From assembly GCA_944381485.1 (NCBI GenBank), contig CALWLI010000004.1, forward strand, positions 1 through 64,000: 64,000 bases of DNA, read 5' to 3'. Shown here piece after piece: positions 50,719 to 60,488 of this stretch (position 1 is the stretch's first letter; each line of letters starts with the position of its first letter). The position numbers and the translations under genes are program-made. This DNA is from an uncultured Lachnospiraceae bacterium (GTDB lineage Bacteria > Bacillota > Clostridia > Lachnospirales > Lachnospiraceae). The notes below the pieces were generated by a model. That model was not told the DNA's origin. It ran no database searches and saw only the letters and a program-made list of their open reading frames with translations.

Positions 50719-53317
50719 TTTGAAAGAAGAGATGCCTGCTGTCTCTGCAAAAGACATAAGCTTCAGATATTATGAGAAGGGAAAGCGCAGCATACTTGAC
50801 CATGTCAGCATAGAGATACCTGCGGGAAAAATAACTGTACTTGCGGGAAGCAGCGGCTGCGGGAAAAGCACCCTGGGTCTGGTACTTTCAGGGCTGCTTC
50901 CTGAAAACGGAGGATTTTTGGAGAGCGGGGAGATAAGGCTCTTCGGACAGGATATAAGAGGGCTTAAGGCCTCGGAGAGGGCGAGGCTCTTCGGAATAAT
51001 GTTCCAAAATCCTGACCTTCAGTTCTGCATGGACAGCCTGAGGCGGGAGCTCATATTTTGCCTTGAGAACCTGGGCACAGCTCCTGAAGACATGGACAGG
51101 AGAGTGGAGGAGGCGGCTCTTGCCTTTAAGCTTGAAGGCCTTCTTGACAGAAAGCTTCAAAGCCTCTCCGGCGGCGAGAAGCAAAAGTGCATACTGGCCT
51201 GCCTCTACGCCATGGACACCCGCTGCCTCTTTCTGGACGAGCCCTTTGCAAACATCGACCCTGACTCGGCAGGTGAGATACTCGCCTTCCTGTCAAGGCT
51301 GAGAGAAGAGGGCCGCAGTATCATAGCCATAGACCACAGACTTGACTGCTGGCTCCCCTATGCGGACGAGATACGCATAATGGGGGAGGGCGGAAAGATA
51401 CTCGCCGAGGGAATAGACAGAGATAATTTCCGCAGCTACAGGGAAGTCTTTTTGAGGGAAGGCATATATTATCCCGGGGAGGAAGAAGCTTCGATAAAAG
51501 CGGGGGAAGAGGGTGAACTCGGAGCCGAGAAAATTCCCGGATCAGAGGCCGGGGAAAATTACGAACCCGAAGCCGGGGAAAAAGCTGAAGCTGAGACAGA
51601 GCCGGGACCTGCCTCGGACCCGGTGACGGATTTAGCCACGGGAGAAGATTGTGAACCCGGATCCGAGGCCGGAAAAAAGTATGTGCCCGCCGCTGAAGAA
51701 AATTGTGAATCCGGATCCGAGGGCAAGTATGCTGTGAGCATAGACATAAAGAAGCTCTACAGAAGAGAAGAAGACCGGGGGAAAATCTCCGGAAGAAAGC
51801 CCCTTACAGAAGACCTTAGGCTCTCCTTTAAGAAGGGGAGCGTAAATGCCATAATGGGGAGGAGCGGAGTGGGAAAGACCTCCCTTCTCCTTGCCCTTTT
51901 GGGGCAGTGCCCCTTTGAAGGGGAGATAAGCATAGCGGGAAAGAACCTGAGAGCTTACAGAAGCCGGGAGCTCTACTCAAAGCTCGGCATAGTATTCCAG
52001 AATCCGGCGGACCAGTTCATAAGCCAAAGGGTGGAGGACGAGGTGAAGGAGAGTCTGAGACATCAAAGCCCTCGGCTCTCCGAAGAAAGCCTTGAGGACA
52101 AGGCTTTGGAGCTTCTTGAGTCCTACGGCTTAAGACGCTTTAAGAACTATTCTCCCTTTATGCTGAGCCAGGGGCAGCAGAGGCGACTTGCAGTGCTCTC
52201 CATGCTGGCGGGAGGACAAAAGATACTCCTTCTTGACGAGCCCACCTACGGCCAGGACTACCGCTCCACAAAGGCCATAATGGATCAGCTGAAAGATAAG
52301 GCCTCAAGGGAAGGCCTTACAGTCATATTCACAACTCATGATACCATGGTGGCGGCCCGCTGGGCGGACAAGATAATACATATAAGCTCTGAGGAAGATG
52401 GGGTCCCGGAGGATCCCGGGGAGACCTCCGATGCGAGGTCGGCTGAAGGGAAAACTGCGAAGACTGAGGCAGCTGCAAAAGCAGAAGCGGGGCTGTTGGA
52501 AGGAGCAGTGTCGGCAGAAGCAGCGAAGCCGAGAGAAGCTTCAGACTGCGGAGGATATCACAAAATATTCGGATTTGCTTCTCTTCTGAATCCCTCCGTA
52601 AAAGCTGTCACCGTATTGATTCTCGCCCTTATACTTGCTTTCCAATATAATACAGAGCTTAATATCTCAGTATTTGCATGCTGCATGGCACTTACCTTAT
52701 TCTTTTCCGGAAAGCGGAGACCGGGAGAATTCAAGATACTTATACCCGCCGTTATTGCCGCTGCGGGAATGTTTTTCATGGGTCTGTACTTTTCGAGAGG
52801 GCAGAGCATTACTGACGCTCTCGGAGAGGGAGGAAGCCACGCCGCAATTTCCTATGCGGTGCAGACTGCCGCCGCAGGCAACCTGGGAAATGCCCTTGCT
52901 CTCGGAAGCCGTATACTTGCCTATGCAGGGCTAGGCATATTTTTCGTCCTCTCCACAGAGCCGGAGGAGTTTGTGACAAGCCTTATAAAACAGCTTAAGC
53001 TTCCTGTAAAGTTCGGCTACGGCATACTGGCAGCCCTCCATATGGTGCCGGACATCCGTAGAGAGTATGATGTCATAAGACTTGCCTTTCGAATAAGGGG
53101 AGTTCCTGTGAGGGCCCTGTCTGCAAAGGCGGTTTTCGTAATGCTTGTAAACTGCATACGCCGTTCCGACAACGTGGCCATGGCCATGGAGTCCAAGGGC
53201 TTTTCGGGAGAAGATGACAGAAGCTGCTACAGCCGGCCCAAGGTGAGAGCCCGGGACCTGATATTTGCACTTGCAAGCATAGCCGCCGTGATCGCGGCCT
53301 CAGTGCTTGGATGGTGA
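50705..53317 (+). CDS. Fused ECF ATPase-ATPase-EcfT protein (YkoD+YkoC)
   Basis: An 870-residue energising module in one chain. ATPase 1: Walker A GSSGCGKST near 48-56, LSGGEKQK, Walker B CLFLDEPFANID. An acidic low-complexity linker (Glu/Gly/Ala/Pro-rich, about 255-345) follows. ATPase 2: Walker A GRSGVGKTS near 383-391, LSQGQQRRLAVLS, Walker B ILLLDEPTYGQD. A second Ala/Glu/Lys linker (about 560-610) leads into a C-terminal EcfT-like membrane domain with the Ala-Arg-Gly-type coupling helices (RLAFRIRGVP, AMAMESKGFSG). In Bacillus, YkoD and YkoC are separate. It overlaps ykoE by 14 bp. Confidence 0.88.
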   Translation: MRKSDLKEEMPAVSAKDISFRYYEKGKRSILDHVSIEIPAGKITVLAGSSGCGKSTLGLVLSGLLPENGGFLESGEIRLFGQDIRGLKASERARLFGIMFQNPDLQFCMDSLRRELIFCLENLGTAPEDMDRRVEEAALAFKLEGLLDRKLQSLSGGEKQKCILACLYAMDTRCLFLDEPFANIDPDSAGEILAFLSRLREEGRSIIAIDHRLDCWLPYADEIRIMGEGGKILAEGIDRDNFRSYREVFLREGIYYPGEEEASIKAGEEGELGAEKIPGSEAGENYEPEAGEKAEAETEPGPASDPVTDLATGEDCEPGSEAGKKYVPAAEENCESGSEGKYAVSIDIKKLYRREEDRGKISGRKPLTEDLRLSFKKGSVNAIMGRSGVGKTSLLLALLGQCPFEGEISIAGKNLRAYRSRELYSKLGIVFQNPADQFISQRVEDEVKESLRHQSPRLSEESLEDKALELLESYGLRRFKNYSPFMLSQGQQRRLAVLSMLAGGQKILLLDEPTYGQDYRSTKAIMDQLKDKASREGLTVIFTTHDTMVAARWADKIIHISSEEDGVPEDPGETSDARSAEGKTAKTEAAAKAEAGLLEGAVSAEAAKPREASDCGGYHKIFGFASLLNPSVKAVTVLILALILAFQYNTELNISVFACCMALTLFFSGKRRPGEFKILIPAVIAAAGMFFMGLYFSRGQSITDALGEGGSHAAISYAVQTAAAGNLGNALALGSRILAYAGLGIFFVLSTEPEEFVTSLIKQLKLPVKFGYGILAALHMVPDIRREYDVIRLAFRIRGVPVRALSAKAVFVMLVNCIRRSDNVAMAMESKGFSGEDDRSCYSRPKVRARDLIFALASIAAVIAASVLGW

Positions 53318-53397
53318 TGGTAAAGGTAAAGTAAGGTGCGGGCTCGCCGAGGGGCAGGGAGGGTGACGCCGGAGATTAGGAGCTCTGTGGGACCCCG

Positions 53398-54936
53398 AGG
53401 GCCAAGAAAATAAGGGAAACGATAAAATCTTTGCCCGAACCGAGGCCCCGGAGCCAAGAAAAAGTGAGAAATAAGAAATTTCTTTGTGCCGGCCGAGGTT
53501 TTTCGGCAAAGAAAATAAGAAAAATGATAAAATCTTTGCTCAAACCAAGGCCCCGAGGCCAAGAAAAAGTGAGAAACAAGAAATTTCTTTGTGCTCGCCG
53601 GGGTTTTTCGGCAAAGAAAATAAGAAAAATGATAAAATCTTTGCTCAAACCAAGGCCATGGAGCCAAGAAAAAGTGAGAAACAAGAAATTTCTTTGTGCC
53701 TGCCGAGGTTTCTCGGCAAAGAAAATAAGGGAAACGATAAAATCTTTGCTCAAACCGAGGCCCCGGAGCCAAGAAAAAGTGAGAAACAAGAAATTTCTTT
53801 GTGCCCGCCGAGGTTTCTCGGCAAAGAAAATGAGGGAAACGATAAAATCTTTGCCCGAGCAGAGGCCCCGAGGCCAAGAAAAAGTGAGAAACAAGAAATT
53901 TCTTTGTGCCAGCCGGGGCTTCTCGGCCAAGAAAATAAGGGAAACGATAAAATCTTTGCTCAAACCGAGGCCCCGGAGCCAAGAAAAAGTGAGAAACAAG
54001 AAATTTCTTTGTGCCCGCCGGGGTTTCTCGGCCAAGAAAATAAGTGAAACGATAAAATCTTTGCTCAAACCGAGGCCATGGAGCCAAGAAAAAGTGAAAA
54101 ACAAAAAATTTCTTTGTGCCGGCCGGGGCTTCTCGTCCAAGAAAATAAGGGAAATGACAAAATCTTTGCCCAAACCGAGGCCATGGAGCCAAGAAAAAGT
54201 GAGAAACAAGAAATTTCTTTGTGCCGGCCGGGGCTTTTCGGCCAAGAAAATAAGGGAAACGATAAAATCTTTGCTCAAACCAAGGCCCCGAGGCCAAGAA
54301 AAAGTGAGAAACAAGAAATTTCTTTGTGCCGGCCGAGGCTTCTCGGCCAAGAAAATAAGGGAAACGATAAAATCTTTGCCCAAACCGAGGCCATGGAGCC
54401 AAGAAAAAGTGAGAAACAAGAAATTTCTTTGTGCCCACCGAGGTTTCTCGGCAAAGAAAATAAGTGAAACGATAAAATCTTTGCTCAAACCGAGGCCATG
54501 GAGCCAAGAAAAAGTGAGAAACAAGAAATTTCTTTGTGCCCGCCGAGGTTTCTCGGCAAAGAAAATAGAGGAAACGATAAAATCTTTGCTTAAACCAAGG
54601 CCCCGAGGCCAAGAAAAAGAGAGAAACAAAAAATTTCTTTGTGCCGGCCGAGGTTTTTCGGCAAAGAAAATAAGAAAAATGATAAAATCTTTGCTCAAAC
54701 CAAGGCCCCGAGGCCAAGAAAAAGTGAGAAACAAGAAATTTCTTTGTGCTCGCCGAGGTTTCTCGGCCAAGAAAATAAGGGAAGCGACAAAATCTTTGCC
54801 CAAACCGAGGCCATGGAGCCAAGAAAAAGTGAGAAACAAGAAATTTCTTTGTGCCGACCGAGGTTTCTCGGCAAAGAAAATAAGGGAAACGACAAAATCT
54901 TTGCCCTCGCCAAGGGCATGGAGCCAAGAAAAACAG
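53398..54936. repeat. 105-bp minisatellite, about 14.5 units
   Basis: The word AAGAAAAAGTGAG recurs at 53456, 53561, 53666, 53771, 53876 and so on every 105 bp to 54821, with a last truncated unit at 54926 and a partial unit before 53456. No insertions or deletions occur in about 1.5 kb. Units differ at a few fixed positions (for example CCCCGAGGCC or CCATGGAGCC, GGCAAAG or GGCCAAG). Each unit holds a palindrome CCGAG-GTTT-CTCGG inside TTTCTTTG / CAAAGAAA; changes in the stem keep pairing through G-T. The array lies between the convergent ends of the ECF gene and hsp20. Because 105 is a multiple of three, long open frames appear on both strands; I do not consider them genes. Confidence 0.95.
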
Positions 54937-54978
54937 GGGCTGCAATTGAAACTCCTTAATTTCAACTGCAGCCCCTGT
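54933..54978 (-). terminator. hsp20 terminator
   Basis: ACAGGGGCTGCA plus TTGAAA pairs with TTTCAA plus CTGCAGCCCCTGT around a short loop. On the minus strand it is followed by a T run (CTGTTTTTC). It abuts the last repeat unit. Confidence 0.85.
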
Positions 54979-54991
54979 GATGTTTTAAGCT

Positions 54992-55456
54992 TTAACCTTC
55001 AATTGAGATATACTTGTTCTCGGGGATAGCGGGTTTTGCTTCCTTCTTGGGGATGTTTATAGTGAGGATTCCGTGCTTGAACTCACACTTTATATCCTCA
55101 TTTGTGAGGGCATCACCTACATAGAAGCTTCTCTCGCAGGCACCTGCATATCTCTCTCTTCTTATATATCTTCCTGTCTCCTTGTCCTGCTCATCCTTAT
55201 CCAGGCCTCTTGCGGCGCTTATGGTAAGATAGCCGTTCTCGAGAGCTACCTTTATCTCATCCTTCTTGAATCCGGGCAGATCCATTATCAGCTCATAGCC
55301 TGTGTCGTTCTCCTTGATATCAGTCTTCATGAGGTTCTTGCTGTGTCTTCCGTAGAGCTTTTTCTCTATATCATTCTGAGACCTGTCATTGTAAAAAGGA
55401 AAATCATTGAAAAACTCGTCAAACAAATTCTCTCCAAAAATACTCGGCATCAACAT
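54992..55456 (-). CDS. hsp20: Hsp20/alpha-crystallin small heat-shock protein
   Basis: A 154-residue holdase chaperone. The N-terminal arm is Phe-rich (NLFDEFFNDFPFYNDRS). The alpha-crystallin domain runs from about 44 to 140 (YELIMDLPGFKKDEIKVALENGYLTI, FKHGILTINIPKKE). The IxI-type tail motif appears as YISIEG at the end. AGGAGT lies 9 nt before the ATG. A CIRCE operator and consensus promoter stand upstream, so HrcA control is likely. Confidence 0.94.
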   Translation of the reverse strand: MLMPSIFGENLFDEFFNDFPFYNDRSQNDIEKKLYGRHSKNLMKTDIKENDTGYELIMDLPGFKKDEIKVALENGYLTISAARGLDKDEQDKETGRYIRRERYAGACERSFYVGDALTNEDIKCEFKHGILTINIPKKEAKPAIPENKYISIEG

Positions 55457-55556
55457 AAATCATCACTCCTTTTCTATAAACAAAACTATGTTTTATACCA
55501 CTTATTTTCGGACTCGGGAAGCTTTCCTTGAGATCCTCTTCCCTTGTTCTGATTGT

Positions 55557-55585
55557 GTTATAGCACTGTTTGTTAGCACTGTCAA
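55557..55585 (-). promoter_or_regulatory. hsp20 promoter
   Basis: On the minus strand, TTGACA (55585-55580) and TATAAC (55562-55557) with a 17-bp spacer. The CIRCE element overlaps the -35 box. Confidence 0.85.
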
Positions 55586-55599
55586 TAGGTGAGTGCTAA
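55573..55599. promoter_or_regulatory. CIRCE operator (HrcA site)
   Basis: TTAGCACTG-N9-GAGTGCTAA matches the CIRCE consensus TTAGCACTC-N9-GAGTGCTAA with one mismatch. The site covers the hsp20 -35 box, so HrcA binding would block RNA polymerase. Confidence 0.93.
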
Positions 55600-55735
55600 T
55601 TTTTTTAAAATTTTTTCATGCGCCCACAATAAATTCCCGCCCGTGCTATAATATTAAAATTAAATCCTTTATCCAAAGTAAATGATTTGCAACATGTAAA
55701 TGATTCGCATAAACAAGCTCAGGAGGGCCAAGGGC

Positions 55736-56452
55736 ATGCCCGGAATAGGAACCATAGTAAATTCCATCGCCGTCATTTTGGGCGGCATAGCAGGACTTCT
55801 CTTAAAGAAGGGACTTGAGGAGAGATACCAGACTACAATAATGCAGGCCACAGGCCTCGCCGTAATATTCATAGGCATAGGCGGAGCCATGGAAAAAATG
55901 CTTCTTCAGGGGGAGTCGGGCCTTGTGTCCGACGGCGGCATGGCGGCTGCAATAGCTCTCGCCGCGGGAGCCCTCATAGGAGAGAAGATAAATATAGAAA
56001 AGAAGATAAGCCGCTTCGGTGATTACCTCAGACAGAAGGCGGGGCAGGGAGGGGACAGCCGCTTTACAGACGGCTTTGTCATGACATCCCTTACCATTTG
56101 CGTGGGAGCCATGGCCATAATAGGCCCTATACAGGACGGCCTCATGCACGACCCCTCAATGCTCTACACAAAGGCCATACTGGACGGAGTGATAGTGGCC
56201 ATATTCTCCTCGGCCTTCGGTCTCGGGGCAGTGTTCTCCGTAATACCTCTCTTTATATTTCAGGGCTCGGTCACAGTGCTTTCAGGCCTCATAAGAGGAT
56301 TTCTGACTCAGCCTATGCTGGACGGTATATCAATGGTGGGCTCAATGCTCATCTTCTGCGTGGGAGTAAATCTCATATTCCCTGTAAAGATAAAGGTGGC
56401 GAACATGCTGCCCTCACTTCTTATTATCGCCGTTTACAAAATGATTTTTTGA
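55736..56452 (+). CDS. DUF554 membrane protein (YdfK/YqgA family)
   Basis: A 238-residue protein with about seven hydrophobic helices. Family segments are GTIVNSIAVILGGIAGLLLKKGL at the start, GALIGEKINIEKKISRFGDYL in the first cytoplasmic loop and FTDGFVMTSLTICVGAMAIIGPIQDGL. Function is unknown for the family. The ATG at 55736 has AGGAGG 9 nt before it; the ATG at 55700 does not. A TATAAT at 55647-55652 may be its -10 box. Confidence 0.9.
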   Translation: MPGIGTIVNSIAVILGGIAGLLLKKGLEERYQTTIMQATGLAVIFIGIGGAMEKMLLQGESGLVSDGGMAAAIALAAGALIGEKINIEKKISRFGDYLRQKAGQGGDSRFTDGFVMTSLTICVGAMAIIGPIQDGLMHDPSMLYTKAILDGVIVAIFSSAFGLGAVFSVIPLFIFQGSVTVLSGLIRGFLTQPMLDGISMVGSMLIFCVGVNLIFPVKIKVANMLPSLLIIAVYKMIF

Positions 56453-56480
56453 GCCTGATAAGTCAGAAATCGACACCAAA

Positions 56481-56640
56481 ACCAAAACAAATCCTGCATA
56501 AAAACCAAAAAATTTGACATAAAATGAAATCAGAAACAAGACCAAAATAAATCCGACATAAAAACTGAATCGACACCAAAACCAAAATAAATCCGACATA
56601 AAAATCAAAAAAAAACCAAAAACAAATCCTGCATAAAAAC
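56481..56640. repeat. Four imperfect A-rich repeats
   Basis: The core ACCAAAA(C/T)AAATCC(T/G)(G/A)CATAAAAA recurs near 56481, 56541, 56581 and 56615 in the gap between the DUF554 gene and the ABC exporter. Spacing varies from 34 to 60 bp. No gene is supported in this gap. Confidence 0.75.
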
Positions 56641-56689
56641 CGGAATTAAAAACGAAACAAGAAGCTGAATAAAAAGGAAGTGCATCCCA

Positions 56690-58435
56690 TTGAAAGATCT
56701 GAAGCTCGTATTCTCATACATTAAGCCATACAGAAAGGACCTTATCACAGCGGTGATACTTGTGTTCGCCGAGTGTGTATTTGAGATGGTCATCCCCCTT
56801 CTCATGTCCGATATAGTGGACATAGGAGTGGCGGGACACGATGTGGGCTTTATGCTGATGCAGGGAGGAAGGATGGTTGCCTGCGCCCTGCTCGCCCTTT
56901 TGACAGGGCTCATGTACGCCCGCTTTGCGGCGAGAGCCGCCAACGGCTTCGGGGCGGAGCTGAGGCTTGCCCAGTACAGGAAGCTTCAGAGCTATGACTT
57001 TTCAAACCTGGATCACTTCTCCACCCCCTCTCTGGTCACAAGGCTGACAACCGACGTGACGGTAATGCAGAATGCGGTAAACGGCGGCTTAAGGCCCTTT
57101 GTCAGAAGCCCGGTGATGCTCATTATGGGCATAGGCATGGCCTTCATACTTGACAGAAAGCTTGCTATGGTCTTTGTCATAGCCTCCCCCATATTGGGGA
57201 CGTCCCTGGCCCTTATAGTAAGGAAGGTGGGGCCCCTCTACAACAGACAGCAGAGGGCAGTGGACCATGTGAACGCCAAGGTGCAGGAGGACCTTACGGC
57301 CATCAGGGCCATAAAGGCCTTTGTGAGAGAGGACTACGAGGAACAGCGCTTTGACGAGGCCAACAGGGAACTGGCGGAGGCCTCCCTCTCCACCTTCAAA
57401 AACGCCGTCTTAAACCAGCCTGTCTTTCAGCTCATAATGTACACCACAGTCATATGCATCATGTGGCAGGGCGGAAGCTTTATACTGATAGGATCAATGA
57501 CAGTGGGAGAATTGACAGCCTTCCTGAGCTATGTGCTTCAGGTGATGAACTCCCTTATGATGATATCAAATGTATTCCTTATGATCACAAGGTCTCTTGC
57601 AAGCGCAAAGCGCATAAGGGAGGTACTTGAGGAAAGGCCTGTGCTTCATGAGAGCAAGGACCCCATAAAAAAGGTGGAGTCGGGAAGCATAGACTTTGAA
57701 AAGGTGTCCTTCAAATACTCGGAGGAGGCTGAAAAATACGCCCTCTCAGACATAGACCTGCACATACCGGAGGGAAGCACCGTCGGGATAATAGGAGGCA
57801 CAGGCTCCGCAAAAAGCAGCCTGGTGCAGCTCATACCGAGGCTCTACGATGCGACCGAGGGGAGAGTGCTGGTGGGAGGAAGAGATGTGAGGGACTATTC
57901 CATAAGCATACTAAGGGATGCTGTGGGCATAGTCCTCCAGAAGAATGTCCTCTTTTCGGGAACCATAAGAGAAAACCTCCTCTGGGGAGATCCGGAGGCC
58001 ACAGATGAGGAGCTTTGGCAGGCCTTAAGGGCGGCCTGTGCAGACGAGTTCGTCTCCCGCATGGAAAAGGGCCTTGATACGGACCTTGGACAGGGAGGAG
58101 TTAACGTCTCCGGGGGACAGAAGCAGAGGCTCTGCATAGCAAGGACACTTATTAAAAAACCTAAGATACTCATATTTGACGACTCCACAAGTGCCGTGGA
58201 TACAGCCACCGAGGCAAGGATAAGAAAGGCACTGTCAGAGCTTTCAGGGGTGACAAAGATCACCATAGCCCAGAGGATAAGCTCCGTCAAAGAGGCGGAC
58301 ATGATAATAGTCATGGAGGACGGCAGAGTAAGGGCCGTCGGAAGCCACAGAGAGCTCCTTACAGGAGACGAGGTATACAGGGAGATCTACGAGTCACAGA
58401 TGAAGGGAGGGGACGAGGATGGCAAGGATATTTAA
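56690..58435 (+). CDS. Heterodimeric ABC exporter, subunit 1 (degenerate ATPase site)
   Basis: A 581-residue half-transporter: six-helix exporter domain (1-330), then the ATPase. Walker A is GGTGSAKSS near 364-372, signature NVSGGQKQRL, and Walker B ILIFDDSTSAVD, where the catalytic Glu is Asp. This is the usual mark of the non-catalytic half in heterodimers such as BmrCD or TM287/288. The start is a TTG at 56690 with AAGGAAG 9 nt upstream. It overlaps the next gene by 17 bp. Substrate is unknown (multidrug or lipid). Confidence 0.9.
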   Translation: MKDLKLVFSYIKPYRKDLITAVILVFAECVFEMVIPLLMSDIVDIGVAGHDVGFMLMQGGRMVACALLALLTGLMYARFAARAANGFGAELRLAQYRKLQSYDFSNLDHFSTPSLVTRLTTDVTVMQNAVNGGLRPFVRSPVMLIMGIGMAFILDRKLAMVFVIASPILGTSLALIVRKVGPLYNRQQRAVDHVNAKVQEDLTAIRAIKAFVREDYEEQRFDEANRELAEASLSTFKNAVLNQPVFQLIMYTTVICIMWQGGSFILIGSMTVGELTAFLSYVLQVMNSLMMISNVFLMITRSLASAKRIREVLEERPVLHESKDPIKKVESGSIDFEKVSFKYSEEAEKYALSDIDLHIPEGSTVGIIGGTGSAKSSLVQLIPRLYDATEGRVLVGGRDVRDYSISILRDAVGIVLQKNVLFSGTIRENLLWGDPEATDEELWQALRAACADEFVSRMEKGLDTDLGQGGVNVSGGQKQRLCIARTLIKKPKILIFDDSTSAVDTATEARIRKALSELSGVTKITIAQRISSVKEADMIIVMEDGRVRAVGSHRELLTGDEVYREIYESQMKGGDEDGKDI

Positions 58436-60284
58436 CGGAAAAAGGCCTGAAAACCTGAAAGACACCCTCTCAAGGCTGATCACCTACATAGGAAGACACA
58501 AGCTCATGATGGCTGTGGTGGCCATCTGCGCCGCCGTAAGCGCTGCGGCAAACCTCCTTGGGACCTACATGATAAGGCCCATAGTAAACTCCGTCACTGA
58601 CGGCTCAGGCTTTCAGGGCCTTTTAAGAGGTGTGCTGACAGCATTGGTCATCTATGCTGTAGGAATAGTTTCCACCCTCAGCTACACTCAGATAATGGTG
58701 AGAGCCGCTCAGAAGATACTCTACGATATAAGGAAGGACATCTTCTGCAAGCTGCAGACTCTCCCCATAAGCTACTTTGACAGCAGCAAAAAGGGAGACC
58801 TGATGAGTCTCTTTACAAACGATATGGACACACTGTCGGACGCCCTGAACAACAGCTTTTCCATGCTCATACAGAGCCTTGTCCAGACTGTGGGGACCAT
58901 AGTGCTTCTATTTGTCCTTAATCCCAAGCTCACCCTTCTTGTCATACTGGGCTACATAGCCATGTTTTTGTACATACGCTACAGCATGAAAAAGAGCAAA
59001 TATTACTTTGCCAAGCAGCAGACAAGGCTGGGAGAGCTGGACGGCTACATGGAGGAGATGGCGGCAGGACAGAAGGTGGTGAAGGTCTTTAACAGAGAGG
59101 CCGCAAACCTTGAAACATTCCGGAAAAAGAACGAGGAATTGAGAAGGGCGGGGACAAGCGCCCTTAGCTACTCAGCCACCATGATACCCGCTGTGGTGAG
59201 CATAGCCTACATAAACTATGCGGTCATAGCCATAGTAGGAGGAATGATGGTGCTTAGGGGAAGCTCTGACATAGGAAGTCTGGCAAGCTACCTGGTATTT
59301 ACCAGGCAGTCCTCCATGCCCATAAATCAGCTTACCCAGCAGGGCAATTTCATACTTGCCTCACTGGCGGGAGCCGAGAGGATATTTGCGGTAATGAAGG
59401 AGGAGGCGGAGCCGGACGAGGGAAGAGCTGAGCTTGTAAACGTGAGAGAGGATGAGGAGAAGGGCCTTGTGCCCTGCCGGGAAAAGACCGGGCTTTGGGC
59501 ATGGCAGATACCGCCTGAGAAAGACTGCGAAAAGGAGAGGCTCATACCTTTAAGAGGCAGAGTAAGCCTCGAGCACGTAAGCTTCGGCTACGAGACCGGA
59601 AGAGACATACTTAAGGATATAACACTCTACGCAAAGCCCGGACAGAAGGTGGCCTTTGTGGGCAGCACCGGAGCGGGAAAGACCACCATAACAAACCTCA
59701 TAAACAGGTTTTATGACATAAGAGAGGGGAGTATAAGCTACGACGGAATAGACCTTAAAGACATAAAAAAAGCGGATCTCAGAAGGAGCCTTGGCATAGT
59801 CCTTCAGGACACTCATCTCTTCACAGGTACTGTGGAGGAAAACATACGCTTCGGAAAGCTCGACGCCACAAGGGAGGAGATAGAGAGGGCCGCCAAAATA
59901 GCAAATGCGGACTCCTTCATCACAAGGCTCCCCAAGGGCTATGAGACCCCTGTGACGGGAGACGGGGCAAACCTGAGCCAGGGCCAGAGACAGCTCCTTG
60001 CCATAGCCAGAGCCGCAGTGGCGGATCCGCCTGTGCTGATACTGGACGAGGCCACCTCCTCGGTGGACACCAGGACGGAAAAGCTCATAGAGAGGGGCAT
60101 GGACGCGCTCATGAAGGGCAGGACGGTATTTGTCATCGCCCACAGGCTCTCCACAGTAAGGAACGCGGACGTGATAATAGTGCTTGAACAGGGTCAGATA
60201 GTGGAAAAAGGAAACCATGAGGAGCTAATAGCTCAAAAGGGCGTGTATTATCAGCTCTATCAGGGGATGTTTGAATTGTCATAG
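58419..60284 (+). CDS. Heterodimeric ABC exporter, subunit 2 (catalytic half)
   Basis: A 621-residue half-transporter. The membrane domain spans about residues 20-320. A 40-residue charged insert (about 330-385, containing GLVPCREKTGLWAWQIPPEKD) lies before the ATPase, as in many second subunits. Walker A GSTGAGKTT, signature NLSQGQRQLLAIAR and a canonical Walker B VLILDEATSSVD mark the active site. Its ATG lies within the last codons of subunit 1, so stoichiometric synthesis is expected. Confidence 0.92.
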   Translation: MARIFNGKRPENLKDTLSRLITYIGRHKLMMAVVAICAAVSAAANLLGTYMIRPIVNSVTDGSGFQGLLRGVLTALVIYAVGIVSTLSYTQIMVRAAQKILYDIRKDIFCKLQTLPISYFDSSKKGDLMSLFTNDMDTLSDALNNSFSMLIQSLVQTVGTIVLLFVLNPKLTLLVILGYIAMFLYIRYSMKKSKYYFAKQQTRLGELDGYMEEMAAGQKVVKVFNREAANLETFRKKNEELRRAGTSALSYSATMIPAVVSIAYINYAVIAIVGGMMVLRGSSDIGSLASYLVFTRQSSMPINQLTQQGNFILASLAGAERIFAVMKEEAEPDEGRAELVNVREDEEKGLVPCREKTGLWAWQIPPEKDCEKERLIPLRGRVSLEHVSFGYETGRDILKDITLYAKPGQKVAFVGSTGAGKTTITNLINRFYDIREGSISYDGIDLKDIKKADLRRSLGIVLQDTHLFTGTVEENIRFGKLDATREEIERAAKIANADSFITRLPKGYETPVTGDGANLSQGQRQLLAIARAAVADPPVLILDEATSSVDTRTEKLIERGMDALMKGRTVFVIAHRLSTVRNADVIIVLEQGQIVEKGNHEELIAQKGVYYQLYQGMFELS

Positions 60285-60295
60285 AAGAAAGAACG

Positions 60296-60328
60296 GCTGC
60301 TCTCAGAATGTCCGGGAGCAGCTTTTTT
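60296..60328 (+). terminator. Rho-independent terminator
   Basis: GCTGCTCT / GGAGCAGC stem with an 11-nt loop and T6, 12 bp after the exporter operon. Confidence 0.88.
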
Positions 60329-60488
60329 GCGGAGTTAAATCCCTGTACAAGCTTCATAAAAATTCACCTCAAATATTGTGAAAAACCACCCGAATTTTCA
60401 TGAAAACATTAACTTCTTTCGGTCAAAAGAAAAAAAGACATTGGTAAGGACAGCGTACAATATTTTTCAGCATGGCTTATAAACTTTA

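Noticed and set aside
53398-54936. CRISPR array
   Set aside because: The whole 105-bp unit is repeated; there are no unique spacers, the unit is too long, and no cas genes are nearby.
53227-55029. Long open frames (over 500 codons) on both strands of the 105-bp array
   Set aside because: Their openness follows from a stop-free 105-bp unit whose length is a multiple of three. They lack Shine-Dalgarno sites and credible starts, and at least three overlapping frames are equally open.
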